Shown here: positions 1-10,625 of the stretch, piece after piece
Layout of the letters: each line of letters starts with the position of its first letter
Numbering within the stretch: the first letter of the stretch is position 1
Position numbers and translations under genes: made by a program
Notes under the pieces: model-generated
What the model saw: only the letters and a program-made list of their open reading frames with translations
What the model was told of the DNA's origin: nothing
Databases searched by the model: none
Assembly: GCA_964019135.1 (NCBI GenBank)
Contig: OZ025257.1
Coordinates: 19,743,971-19,807,970, forward strand
From: Arenicola marina
Taxonomy: Eukaryota > Annelida > Polychaeta > Arenicolidae
Direction: 5' to 3'
Length of the DNA: 64,000 bases

Positions 1-23
1 AACCTAAGCGAAGAAACATAACA
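1..23 (+). repeat. 3-prime end of the left LTR of the gypsy relic
   Basis: The first 23 bases end in ACA and are followed directly by a primer-binding-site-like sequence, so the window appears to open inside the left LTR. Only this edge is visible, so the LTR length is unknown. Confidence 0.45.
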
Positions 24-38
24 TGGTGGCAGCGGTGG
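24..38 (+). promoter_or_regulatory. Primer-binding site of the gypsy relic (tRNA-Leu-like)
   Basis: The 15-mer TGGTGGCAGCGGTGG starts with TGG, the complement of a tRNA CCA tail. From memory it fits the 3-prime end of a tRNA-Leu. Its place just before the gag remnant supports a reverse-transcription primer site. Confidence 0.5.
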
Positions 39-539
39 AATAGGTGAATACTGGTAAATAAACTAGGACTCCTAAAACGCGACGAAACGAGTGATAAGAA
101 AACGAGTTTAACGTTCTCAGAGACAGTATGCGGTAGGCTATTTAGGTCAAGGCCATAGCCTGGAGCCACGCAGGCCGGCGTATTACGACGCAGTAACAAA
201 CGTTTAAGCATCTTCCGCGACAAACCCCGCACTGCAGGCTTCGTCCTAGGCTCTTCCACAGCCCCACCTCCGCTCGCTACCATCGTCGGTACTGTGCTGC
301 AGGGACCCATCATTCTATACCTAAAGGGGTGAATCTGAAGTTGGGCAGCATCCCAGGGATGAATTAGACTGCCGCGGATCGTATCCAGGAGTTCGCCCGC
401 TTTAAACAGAAGTGTGTTTGTTAGAACTAATGTTCAAAATCACAAAGATGCCAACGCTGAACAAAGGTCACATGCATCCTGCTATGTATGGCCAGGGGAT
501 GAAGGCATGCACTATTTAACTGCCTAAAATGATCTCGCC

Positions 540-870
540 GAGGCACAGACGAAGGAGCCTGACGAGACATTTAACGGCCTGTAAAATCATTTGGATTCTT
601 GCTTCCGATTGTGCAGATACCAACTACAATCCATGAAACAGGGTGACCTTCCGGTGGATAACTTAATGAAAGAAATGCGATCCGAGTGCAACTTTACGTC
701 AGATGCGATGAAAGACGACCGGCTACTGGATCAATTAATTTGGGGATGACAGCAACAGTTAGTCTTCCAAGAGGCGATCAGTAAAATACGATTGAAGGAA
801 GTACCACGAAGACAAATGCAGTGTTTGATTGCTTCCAACAGCAATCTGAATAGCACACAGCGGATGGACG
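540..870 (+). pseudogene. gag-like remnant of the gypsy element
   Basis: Conceptual translation gives a capsid-like stretch (a D-x-L-M-x-E-x-R segment followed by a D-R-L-L-D-Q-L-I-W-G segment) of the kind found in gypsy gag proteins, interrupted by stops. It precedes the protease and RT remnants in the expected order. Nothing here can encode a full protein. Confidence 0.45.
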
Positions 871-949
871 CCACGTGCGGTCAATATGGAAGGCATCATG
901 TAAGATTCCATCGTTTAAATTGCTTGGCGTTCGGTTGGTTGCTTGTTTG

Positions 950-1130
950 GTTGTATATCTCGCAATGAGAGAAGTAAGGGAAGAGCGGAGTCATGTCCCC
1001 GGGTGTAACCCCCTACTCTATGCGAAGAAGGACATTTGATCTTTATCTTGCGACCACACATACATGACCAAAGCGGGGTTCGAACCACCGATCTACGCGT
1101 CGTTATATATGGTCTCAGGTGGCCGGCGTT
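950..1130. repeat. Interspersed repeat with a tRNA-like B box inside the gypsy relic
   Basis: Bases 961-1,015 recur at 10,570-10,625: both share the block ATGTCCCCGGG followed by a GTAACCCCC tract and CTACT. At about 1,076-1,093 there is a GGTTCGAACC core, which matches a pol III B box on either strand; read on the minus strand it looks like a tRNA T-arm. I infer SINE-derived sequence inserted between gag and protease remnants. No clear A box or poly-A tail fixes the ends. Confidence 0.4.
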
Positions 1131-1479
1131 CGGAACCACACCCCACAAACGCTGCAAGAAGAATAGCCACTGGGCGGTAATGTTTAAATCTACCGAGCAA
1201 CGTCCCTGCCATGAGAGCAAAGTGAAGCAGGGACAGTCAAATGATATGTATGGGATGTACACAGATAGACGGTCACCCAGCCGTCGATACGACGGACCTC
1301 AGTCTCAGGCCCATGGCATGCTGAAGCATTCACAACGTACACCCCGAAGAGGATTTAAAACGGCAGACTTTGATTCCTTGTTGCAACGCACCATGGCAAC
1401 AATGAGTGTGACAAGGACAATAGGGAAGAAGTCGACGCCATTCGGCAGATCATACAGACGGAAAAGAAGCGATTAGTAA

Positions 1480-1560
1480 ATCTGAAAAGCAAAATTGATG
1501 CCGGAGCTAGCCGTAACATTATGCTCCTTGACGTGTACGGCAGATTCTCACAAACGTGAA
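1480..1560 (+). pseudogene. Aspartic protease remnant of the gypsy element
   Basis: A short frame contains a D-A-G-A active-site-like motif followed by a hydrophobic N-I-M-L-L-D-V-Y segment, the layout of retrotransposon aspartic proteases, which normally have D-T/S-G. The Thr/Ser is replaced by Ala, which would disable the enzyme even without the nearby stops. Confidence 0.45.
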
Positions 1561-2129
1561 GTAAAACTATTAAGGAACTTGTCCGGGAGACTCGAGTTTA
1601 AGGCCTTAAAGGTCGCTGGCGCTAGAACCACCCAAAGAAACGCTCTAGCCACACCGTGATGGATACCCTAAACTCGGTGCATTGGCGAAAGGTAACATGA
1701 GCTTAACCGCTCACGTTGGTCCTTATATCACGCAACTCGGTAAAACCGTACTGCCATGTAAGTAAGGTCACTGAAGTGTCTGTTACAAAGTTCACTGTCC
1801 TGGACCAACATTGATATGTCTATCTGCATCACGGTCATGACATTCATGAGATCTCTTGACACTACATTGCCCTGTTGAAGCGCACAATGCCACAGAACCA
1901 ATCATTGCACATTGAGCAGAGTCACTCACGACAAGACGCCAGCATGGCCAGCGTGTACGCCTCTCCAATAGCGATCCCTGAGCGATTGCAGTGCCACAAG
2001 AATGAAAGTCGGCACCCACAGCCAGATGGAACCAGCAGAACAGACGTGATACGCTGCCAGTGGCCACTGTATCATCGCCTATCGATACAAAGCAGGGAAG
2101 ACATAACGAAAATGTATCATGGGTGTTTT

Positions 2130-2640
2130 TATGGTATTGGTTGTTTCCACGACTACAGCTGCAACATTACACTAGATATGCAACGGTGAAGCCCGCCAAA
2201 CACGCCCCAAGGAGAGTACCACTCGAGCTAAAAGACAAGCTCCAGGTGGGACTGAGATCATCAGAGTCGACAAACCCATTGATTGGGTGAATTCCTTGGT
2301 ACTGCGCGCGAAGGATAATGGCCAATTAAGAATATGTTTGGACTCAAAGGATCTGAACAGAGCTATCAGACGCGAGCACTATCCAATCCGGACATAGGAA
2401 GAGATGAAGCCACGACTAGTTGACGCGAACTGTTCAGCCAGCTATAGGCGCCAGACAATGGTACTGGAAAATACAGCTGGACAACGAATCCTCCTTGCTG
2501 ACAACCTTCGATACCCCGTTTGAGAGTTATTTGAGAGATTTATGTGCATGCTATTCGGCCTCCATATGTCACTTTATTTTCCAGCAGAAAATCGATCAGG
2601 CATATCGATCATGCAGCGGAACCGTAGGCATTGCCGATGA
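2130..2640 (+). pseudogene. Reverse transcriptase remnant of the gypsy element
   Basis: The stretch carries the gypsy linker (K-P-x-x-H-x-P-R-R-V-P near 2,190-2,220), then a W-V-N-S-L-V segment, an L-R-I-C-L-D-x-K-D-L-N segment near 2,330-2,360, and a Y-W-K-I-Q-L-D block near 2,460, which are RT motifs upstream of the catalytic YxDD. Several stops and frame changes break it, and no clear YxDD box follows. It fits Ty3/gypsy better than BEL or copia because of the linker. Confidence 0.7.
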
Positions 2641-2819
2641 GCTGCAGGCTCCCGTTCAGCCCCAACTTGTCCGACGAAACAGCGACGCTGCGACCGCTAT
2701 TGAAGCAAGACGTAGATTTCATTTGGTCTTTAAGCCAGCAAAAGGCTTTGGCGAAAGTCAAAAGTTTAACCTTCAATCAACGACACTGGCGTTCTACGAC
2801 CGGTCCAAGCCAGTCATAT

Positions 2820-3140
2820 GGAGGTTGATGCCAGCCAGGATGAACTGAGCGTGCTAGTGTTTGTACAAAACAACCGTCCGGTCGCATTCGCGAGTAAAGC
2901 CTTTACAGACACGGAGGGTAGGGGGAAAGGGGGGGGGGCACTACTTATTTAAGTAATATCCCGTGAGAAACTTGCGAACTGTCGCAACATGGCACATGCC
3001 CCCTGTGTCCCACCCCTGGATCCGCCACTGTCTATGGAAGAAGTTTCCTCAAACCATGAGACGCTCGAGCAAATAGAACGAAATCTGTTTTAGGCCTGAC
3101 AAACATATGATTCTTGCAGATGCATTGTCAAGACTCGGCT
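2820..3140 (+). pseudogene. RNase H remnant of the gypsy element
   Basis: The frame near 2,822-2,915 reads as the start of a Ty3-type RNase H (V-D-A-S-Q-D-E-L, then R-P-V-A-F-A-S-K-A-F). A terminal I/L-A-D-A-L-S-R-L motif lies near 3,115-3,138. Between them, roughly 2,920-3,035, sits G-rich sequence ending in a GGATCCGCCACTG block, which looks like a separate inserted repeat. Confidence 0.6.
2920..3035. repeat. GGATCCGCC-family MITE-like fragment
   Basis: The interval starts with a long G run and ends with CCCCTGGATCCGCCACTG. Related pieces occur at 36,470-36,525, at 41,764-41,880 and, best preserved with inverted ends, at 61,028-61,252. It interrupts the RNase H remnant, so it is younger than the gypsy copy. 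Confidence 0.45.
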
Positions 3141-3289
3141 AGAAAGATCATGCCCCTACCAATATGACATGAAGATTCAGGAAGAGAACCATCGACGTCC
3201 TTGTGCTCATACTGCAATTTTGAGTCATCAACGGCTGTCCAAGTAGCATCAAGCAGATCCAACCCATGCTGAGACCCCATTGCTCGATC

Positions 3290-3560
3290 CGAAATGATGG
3301 CGGGGTGTTGCGAGCTGGCATTCGTCTCATTATACCCGACGCTGTGAGATGTGACATTCTTTAAAAAAAATCACAAAAAACACGAATTCTGGTTATTAAA
3401 TTAACTGAAGTTAGCAGAACAAGGAAGCCTACGGACGATCATCACCGATAATGGAACACATTTCACCTTGAAAGTGTGGTCGACAAAAATGGTTCGAACT
3501 GATTACGTCGTCGCCGCTTTACCCGACACGGTGCGGCGGGGTCATTGGATCGCCCGTTGT
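3290..3560 (+). pseudogene. Integrase fragments of the gypsy element with internal deletion
   Basis: Near 3,290-3,358 the frame resembles the pre-integrase linker ending in an I-I-P-D-A-V-R-x-D-I-L block. At about 3,440-3,470 it jumps to an I-I-T-D-N-G-T-H-F motif containing the second catalytic Asp of the integrase core. The zinc-binding HHCC region and first half of the core, normally between them, are missing, so an internal deletion occurred near 3,360-3,410. Confidence 0.55.
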
Positions 3561-3769
3561 AGGCCATATTTAGCGTTTAAATTGCAGAATGCGAACGTTT
3601 TCTCTAGGCTCGATAACTAGGCAGTAGGGACAGTAGTCATTCAGTTATGGCTTGACGAAACCACCAACAAATTGCTATACTTCACCATTATTGAACGTTG
3701 ATCAGCGAAGGAAAGTAGAAAGCACCACATTTTAAGATCAACTACGACCAAAAGAATCACAATTTGAGC

Positions 3770-4500
3770 CATCATATCAGGATTTTATCCATAGGATCCA
3801 CATTTGACCGATTTGATCCTTGGGATTTTACCCCTACGGTTCGGATAGACCCACCATTCGACCCCTAGTATCCGGATTGACGCTTAAGATCCCGATTTGA
3901 TCCATCATATTAGTATTGACCCTATCATCTCCATATGACACCGAGCATCAAGATTCATTCCTCAGATCCCGATTTTACCTTTTAGATTCTTGTTGGACCC
4001 CTAGGATCCGGATTGACCCCTCAGATCTCGGTTTGACCAATGTGATTTATATTTGCGCCCCTAGAATTCGGATCCGTCCCCAAGTATCCCGATTGACCTT
4101 ACGATCCCGATTCGACCACTCAGATTCTGACTGGACCCCTAGGATCCGGATAGGACCCATATTATCCGGAATGGACCAATTTGATCCATATTTATCCCAT
4201 GGGTCCAGTCATCCTTCTGATCCATATTTGAACCCTCAGATCCCGATTAGACCTTACTGATCCATATCTGAACCCTCAAATCCTGATTTGACCCTAGCAT
4301 CCGGATTATAGTATTTCGATCAACCCGTCTGATCCTGATTTGACCCATCAGATCCAGATTTGACCCTGAGATCCCGATTGACCATTAGGATCCCGATTTG
4401 TCCCTTCTGATCTTTCTTTGAGCCCTAAGATCTGGAATGGACCCCTAAGATCCGGATTGGGTCTCTTGCATCCGGATTCGACCCCTAGAACCCCTTCAGA
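3770..4500 (+). repeat. Degenerate GATCC tandem repeat (family shared with 48.5-49.1 kb)
   Basis: About 35 diverged copies of a motif of roughly 20-24 bases built on GATCCCGATTTGACCC and GGATCCGGATTGACCC follow one another. Copies vary in length and are strongly mutated, so the array is old. The same motif recurs at 48,540-49,090. Short open frames here are by-products. Confidence 0.8.
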
Positions 4501-4540
4501 TCCCTAACCATAAATCTAACCCAGTCAGTAACCCTAGAGT

Positions 4541-5910
4541 CATCCTCTCATTTGGTTCAATGTTAAGGTTTGGGAATTTTTTGCAAAAACACTATTAGGG
4601 CGATTTGTAGGCTTTAAAGTTAAATACTAGGTACCTATAGGCCCAATACGTGTAATAGTTCTCAGCGTGATTAAATGAAAACTGTGAACGTTATAACGAT
4701 TTCTCCGGTGTTCTACAAACTCGATCTGTCGATGGGCCATCGTAATGTTTTTTTGTAAAAGGAGAGGTCGATATCTTAAGGCATTCCCGAACATGTGATC
4801 TACACCACTGGATACAAAAGCTGGTTAACCGGCTGAGCTGCTCCATGGACCACGAGTTTACCGAAGCACACTGCATGCAAAGAGTCCGGTGCCGAGAGAC
4901 AGAGAGAGACAGCAGAGCGCCTGCAGCAGATGGAGAACAATATGAATAACAGCTGCAACTTGGGCAGTCGATAACTGCCTGAACGTCTCCAATGACAACC
5001 AGTCAGGATGAGGAGTCTCTATGGGATTAAAGTACTGCTATGACGTCATTCTATTGTCTAAACTGTACATTATTTTTCACGCATGTACTGTTTTAGCGAG
5101 CTGATGAATTGCGATTGACTCAAGGAGACCAAACAATTTTTCTGTTGAACAATCGTCCTTCTGTTACGAAATCGACCATCGCAGTCAATGCCAATCATGA
5201 GCAATAAGTGAGCTTGTCTGAAATAGGTCACAACCACAATGGATGATGAACTGGAAACTTGACGCCCGACGGAAAGCCCCAACAAAAACAGATACAAATT
5301 TCTCATCAAAACAAGCACAGATCAGAAAATCCACTTTAAAAACTGAATTTGAGATCATATGTAATTCATATGTAAAATACATACCGACATTTCCTTATAT
5401 CCTATAATCACACAAGAAATCATTTTTCTTTCTCGTGAATCCCACGAAACTCGTTTGCAAAGCATATCCTATCCATCAACAACGCACTGGGTGTGACTTA
5501 TGTCAAACACCATGGCAACATCGCTGCGTATCATATCCTTTCAGTATCCAATAATGTGAACCATTGTATCCTATTCCACATTTAAATGACCATTATCGTC
5601 TGTATAAAAACGCGCCTTGATGCGAAACACGACTTCATTCTTGCAATCTGAAGATGAACTAAACTGACTTGTGGCTGCAGCGTCCGACGTTCTTCCATGT
5701 CAGGGCAAACCACTGTTTCAGCTTAGCTCACTTATGACTCAAGTTTACCATTGCTACAACAATACATTTCATGGGTTCTCAGATAGAATATGAACGGACT
5801 TCAGTCAGCTATTTTATTGGTTTCGGAAGCGAGAGATGCAATGTACATCTTAAAAGAACTCTTATTCACGCTTCATGGACCGCGTGAGGCTCACCGACCG
5901 TACTTTAAGT
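4541..5910. other. No recognisable feature
   Basis: I see no coding region, RNA gene or clear repeat here. Open frames are short, without recognisable motifs or convincing splice context. Confidence 0.5.
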
Positions 5911-5913
5911 CAG

Positions 5914-6008
5914 AGAATACCCGTGTAACAGTTCATTCTTGAAAAGATATGTACTCGGCTTGCGCCTCGTACATTCTTTTTCAAGAATGTACTGTTACAT
6001 GGGCATTC
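5914..6008. repeat. Foldback (hairpin) element 1
   Basis: Two arms of about 40 bases (5,914-5,953 and 5,969-6,008) are nearly perfect inverted copies, built on GTAACAGTTCATTCTTGAAAA and its complement, around a short loop containing TCGGCTTGCGCCTC. The structure resembles the core of a small foldback or MITE element. Confidence 0.75.
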
Positions 6009-7029
6009 TCCTTACCAGAACTGGACATCAGCAACGATTGTGGAGAAGGAAGTGCTATCAAGATCATCGAACAATCCGATGGACATGTCCTGAGGAGAAA
6101 TAGAGTTCGTGCCCGGGAACCAAGCATCGTGTAGCAACCACCCTTCTCCCAGTGCAGGGGATAGGAGTAACGATGGAGCCCAAAGTCCCCAGACCAGAGC
6201 AGCGTAAGGCGCCCCAGAGCTACTGAGAGCCAGAGAAACCGCTCTGGTCGCGTTGTCAAACAACCTCAGAGATTTGAGCTTTAGAGTGCTGGTGCCACGA
6301 TTTTGTTTAGCTCAGAGTTAACTTCGCTTCGAAGATAAACAGATAGAAGATAAATGAAAGTTTCTTTTACTGGTAGTTGACAGTTTTTATTCCATGATAT
6401 CACTATAAACGCCTTCGTCATAAGGTCCGGCGGGTTTTTTTCTGTGAGCATTGTATCTGAGCGTTATTTAGAAATTCACAAGGTCACAAGATTGACAGGC
6501 GAGCCTTGATGCAGTGCGTTGGCATCGGTTGTCGAGGGCGTGTATTCTCATGGTTGAGTGCTTTTCGTTGAGTTCAAGCTAATGAGCAGAGAGTCTCAAT
6601 GTAAAAGCACGTATGTTTTATTCCCCTTCGGCGCCACTTTCCTCGTTCCCAGAAAAAAATAATTGGGAGGTGCGAAAACAAGTGAAAAAAGTATTCCCTT
6701 CTACTATTTGGGGCGTTATAACTTGATAAGCGTGGAAACAAAGAAGATTAATATGAGCTAAAGTTGTTTTGGCGTGACACCAACTGTTTAAGATCCCAGT
6801 ATTAGCCACTGTGTGACCAATTACAAAGGAATGCCTGGGATCAATATCATTTCAAAGAGAGGGGTGTGTTATATATTAGCTATAAACGTTAACCTTCCAC
6901 TTACTAATGAGCAATAGTCTGTCTCTAGACTATCAGGAGTGACACAGCCCCAAGAGCAGGCCCCGGCATTAGATAGACAGTAGTCATGATATACCATATA
7001 AGGTATACATGTGAAGAACAAAGATTCAG
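6009..7029. other. No recognisable feature
   Basis: No gene, RNA or repeat is supported here. Open frames are short and unsupported. Confidence 0.5.
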
Positions 7030-7326
7030 TGATTTTAATGCATACTTCTATTGTTTCCTCGGAGTCGTGTTTTGCCAGTAAGGACCTGCGAAGCATGAGT
7101 TGGAGGTTATTATTGTACCAGGGGGGGTCATTATAGTTCCGTCACAATAATGACTCCTCGCTCACATACTCCATGCCATCGCCGCCTCCTCGGAGGAAAC
7201 AATAGAAGTATGCATTAAGCCAGATAAGGAATGAGTTGTAGGTCATTATTGGGATCTCACAACTTCTCGGCTACGCCTCGAAGTTCTTGGATCCCAATAA
7301 TAACCTACAACTCATTCCTTATCTAA
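7030..7326. repeat. Nested foldback element 2
   Basis: An inner hairpin has arms of about 35 bases (7,222-7,256 and 7,290-7,324) around a loop with CTCGGCTACGCCTCG. A second inverted pair lies at about 7,034-7,062 and 7,190-7,218 (TGCATACTTCTATTGTTTCC and its complement). The loop motif is close to that of the hairpin at 5.9 kb, suggesting one foldback family. Confidence 0.75.
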
Positions 7327-9131
7327 TACAGAACACACCTTGGGACGTGCGTGGCAGTGAGCATAAGCGAAGGAACCAACTGAGCAGGGAGGGGGACGGG
7401 GAAGAGGCTGGGGGACTCCGGACTCCCCAATAAACCAATCCAGGCTCCGACACTAAGCCCCGCCCACGCTTGAGTCCTTTTTCCTTGCTCGTGGGTATGA
7501 AATTGACAATCATAGGTTATGGTAGGTACAAGTGAGAAGTACTCATCTCCGAAGCTGACAAGAAAGTAACATGCTGCTTTGTTTGTCCGACTTATTTGTC
7601 CGACATAACGCACGTGGATGACCACGTGAAGACCACATGATTGGATAAAAGTAACATTGACGTCAGTGAATGATTGCCAGCCTGGATCGGTCTATTCCAA
7701 ACGACTGTTGCCTGCCTGCTAAAAGTCATTGTCGACAATGACTTCATTGTCGACATGTTCCCAAGCCTTATGGCCTGCTTATTGCGGGAATAATTCCTGT
7801 CGCTAAAATTCACTGACTGTTTATCGTCCGTAAAACAGTGCATTGCGTCAGTCAAATAGACGTACATACTAACCTGCCAATTTATACACATAAGTTTCCA
7901 AAATCTGTCTATTTGCTTGGCCACATTAATCGTCATATTTGGTCCACATCAAAACTTGTAGCACTGTATACGTAGACCGGGCACAGGCAGAGCGTAAAGC
8001 TGCATGCGGACAACAGCGATTATCACATGACAATTATATTAAATGGCAGTTAAACTGAATTATATCCAGTCACTGCAAATATAATTCATGCACATATATA
8101 GTGTACTAACAATATGTAAACTAGCATATCGTTAAACACATTGCCTGCCAAAATAGTGTCGGAACATGTGCCTTTTTGCTTAAGGCCATACATCCTAAAA
8201 GACTTCAAGATACGGAAGTCCTTTGTTTCGTCTTTAACGTGGAGGTAGAATTTAATTGATACTATTAACATACGGCAATATTCGTTGTAGGCATGTTGCG
8301 AAGTCATTATTTCGGTCTATGCTTGTTATGTACAGCCATCGAGTCCTTTACCGGACAATTAACAATAGATGAAATGAATTCGTGGGCGATTTTTTGTTTA
8401 AAAAATGTTTTATTTAGCCGGAGTACCATTCAGCTACAGACAATAACACTATACAGCCCGAACGAAATAAGAACCGCGTCAAGACCAATTTGTATCCCGA
8501 TTCTGTTCCAAACCTTAGACAAATGCTAAGACTTACATCGTGAATCACGACCCCTACCCTGAAGGTAGTCTGCCCGTATGAATAACATTTGATTAATCTG
8601 TTTTCACGTCATCCAAGTTTAATGGAATAACCAACTGGTTGAATAGTTGGGACTCATGCCAGTATGAGTTTTCCTCAATATGGATTCGTCCAATTAGTGT
8701 ACTTAAAGCTGAACACTATGACAGATTTGTCGTATATATAAAATAATATGAGTCTATGATATATGCCTTTATATATGAGTCTAATACCACTGCGCTTATA
8801 CCAACCGAACACTAATACGCATTGTTAGGTTTAGAATAAACCTGGACATATACGCTCATAATACTAACATTAACAATTGGGCAATGGTGTCGTATGATAA
8901 ATATATCTATCGTGTTAATCTTAAACAATGAATTGTTCATGCAAGCTTCTTATGCAAACTTTACACAATATAAGAAACTGGTATCGCCGCCGTGGTCTAC
9001 ATAATACTTCGACGATAATAGCGAATAAGGACATTCTCACAATAGTGGACATGTCATTAAAGTTTTCATGTAGCCTCTCTTTTCGCCTTATATAGGTTTA
9101 CAGAAAACTACTGTCTGTGGAGAAACCTTTC
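7327..9131. other. AT-rich stretch without supported genes
   Basis: Short frames occur, for example one at 8,293-8,529 starting with a hydrophobic segment, but none shows a domain, a conserved motif or splice logic. A small palindromic patch containing repeated CATTGTCGACAATG lies near 7,725-7,760. Confidence 0.45.
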
Positions 9132-9593
9132 TTAGAAACGACAAACGAAGCAATAAATGTCGCCACTGCAACACCACACAACTTCCCGGCGTCTCCGTCT
9201 CTTTGACCTTTTCATGATGGCTCTGGCGTGACCTTCCCTCGGTCCGGACCCAGGCAAGGTTATGGGGTGTCTGGTGGCATCCAAAATAGCACGTCCAAGG
9301 CTCCGACTGATCGACTTGGAATGCCTGAGTGGGACATCCAAGTATCTGGACAATATATCCAGAATGATGCTATCCAAGTCGGAATCATCTACTTCTGGAG
9401 ACGTGCGGGACTGATTATCCTCTGTTGCCATATTTGGGAGATCCATAGACCACGTTTTAACCATAACAGGTTGTCCTTCGGTGGGTGAAGGATGACGGAA
9501 TCCACGTGGCGAGATGGTCCGCATGTTCACCAGAAGTGGGTGAGTTAAAAGCACCAGACAACAGATTAATATTTGCTGCCCTTTCCTCTCCAT
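9132..9593 (-). CDS. Putative secreted cysteine-rich peptide (neuropeptide-like) precursor
   Basis: A 153-residue open frame has the architecture of a secretory prohormone. An ATG at 9,593 is followed by a hydrophobic signal peptide (about residues 8-23, rich in Leu, Val, Ile and Cys). A variable acidic spacer of about 100 residues follows, then a strong basic processing site (K-R-S-K-R-R-R-R-R) near residues 127-136. The last 17 residues, starting Glu-Val-Val-Trp, have the pattern CC-x5-C-x2-C and end in Arg-Phe directly before TAA; there is no C-terminal Gly, so no amidation is predicted. The first and third Cys are separated by six residues and the third is followed by Phe, a spacing that recalls allatostatin-C/somatostatin-type peptides, but the extra Cys pair is atypical. 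Secretion and cleavage are inferred. I do not recognise an exact family; a short Cys-rich effector peptide is an alternative. Confidence 0.55.
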   Translation of the reverse strand: MERKGQQILICCLVLLTHPLLVNMRTISPRGFRHPSPTEGQPVMVKTWSMDLPNMATEDNQSRTSPEVDDSDLDSIILDILSRYLDVPLRHSKSISRSLGRAILDATRHPITLPGSGPREGHARAIMKRSKRRRRREVVWCCSGDIYCFVCRF

Positions 9594-10560
9594 TAATAAT
9601 CCTGGTGTAGGTCACACTGGGATTTCGTTCAAAAAGTCAATCCGCGATCAACAGTATTAGTTGCGCAGAGTTCCAATGTTGCCGCAATGGTTATACGAGG
9701 GAAGATTTAAAAGTCGTCACAAAACTCCTCATAGAAACATAAACCATAGATATTACCTCATTTCGTGTACTGCCGATGATGCAGTTTCAAATGTCGCAAT
9801 AGTTCATGCACTATATCCGTTAAGACTGAGCTTCGTGATCTCTGTCTCCGGCGAAAGTATCTGGAATCCGGCCAAGAAACGGACCACGTGACCAGTTTGC
9901 ACCAATGACATCACTTCCAGTTTGTTGAATATTTAGCAGGCCTACTTTTGTTTTGCTTTACGCCGCGATACCATTGAGTGGGTGATTACGTTCCATAGCT
10001 GGTCACAACGCTCCTCACTGCAATCATAAACCGTTCCTTCCTCCTCTCATATAATGATTGGGCCCGCAATGTAGCTCTACATTTGGTCGGAGCCGCGTGG
10101 CAGCAAAACTAGCACACGCAGACTGGAAGACGCAGTAAACATCAGTAGGCGTTATTAGGCGTTGCTGCCCGACATACCAGTTGCGTCGTTAAGCGTATAA
10201 ATAACCAGGCATGATTTATTAGGCTCAGCCTGCAAATACGCATTGTCATATTGCGGTCAGCGATATTGTAGAAAGAAAGCCTAAACTTGCCAAGGGAGTT
10301 TTTGTGGACCACCGCTCTTTTCGGGTTTAACACCATCCCCCGGCGTATAATTGTCGAAGAACTTTACGTTGCTATTTTGTTTGGCTCCCCTGCCGTTCCC
10401 TTTTCTCAAAAGCCTGAATCCGCCCTTATTTGTATCTCTGTACCATTAGTTTTATCACTTGAGACCAAGGTTAATGCCTCCCGATGTTAGTGCTTTGACC
10501 GGTCTCACACAATAGATGTTGGTTGTATATTCAGGACGCTTTAACCACTTTGGTCATACC
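9594..10560. other. No recognisable feature
   Basis: This is the upstream side of the secreted peptide frame. An acceptor-like CAG lies about 12 bases before its ATG on the minus strand, so a 5-prime non-coding exon could lie here. I cannot place it, and no other gene is evident. Confidence 0.4.
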
Positions 10561-10569
10561 GCGTCAATG

Positions 10570-10625
10570 CGTGAAGGAAAGAAGAGTGGAGCCATGTCCC
10601 CGGGGGTAACCCCCCTACTGTCGCA
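10570..10625. repeat. Second copy of the ATGTCCCCGGG interspersed repeat
   Basis: This segment matches 961-1,015, including GAGCCATGTCCCCGGG and the CCCCCCTACT end. The flanks differ, so it is a dispersed repeat fragment. Confidence 0.6.

Larger units (their letters stand above)
1..3600 (+). mobile_element. Relic Ty3/gypsy LTR retrotransposon, heavily decayed
   Basis: Fragments of a gypsy-type element lie in the canonical order on the plus strand: LTR end, primer-binding site, gag-like stretch (about 540-870), protease (about 1,480-1,560), reverse transcriptase (about 2,130-2,640), RNase H (about 2,820-3,140) and pieces of integrase (about 3,290-3,480). Every domain carries stops and frame changes, and no domain-length open frame survives. 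The stretch from about 880 to 1,480 does not look like gag or pol and is probably later insertion. No 3-prime LTR matching the first 23 bases is visible, so the right end is lost. Family assignment rests on motif order and on the gypsy-like linker before the RT domain. It cannot be active. Confidence 0.75.
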
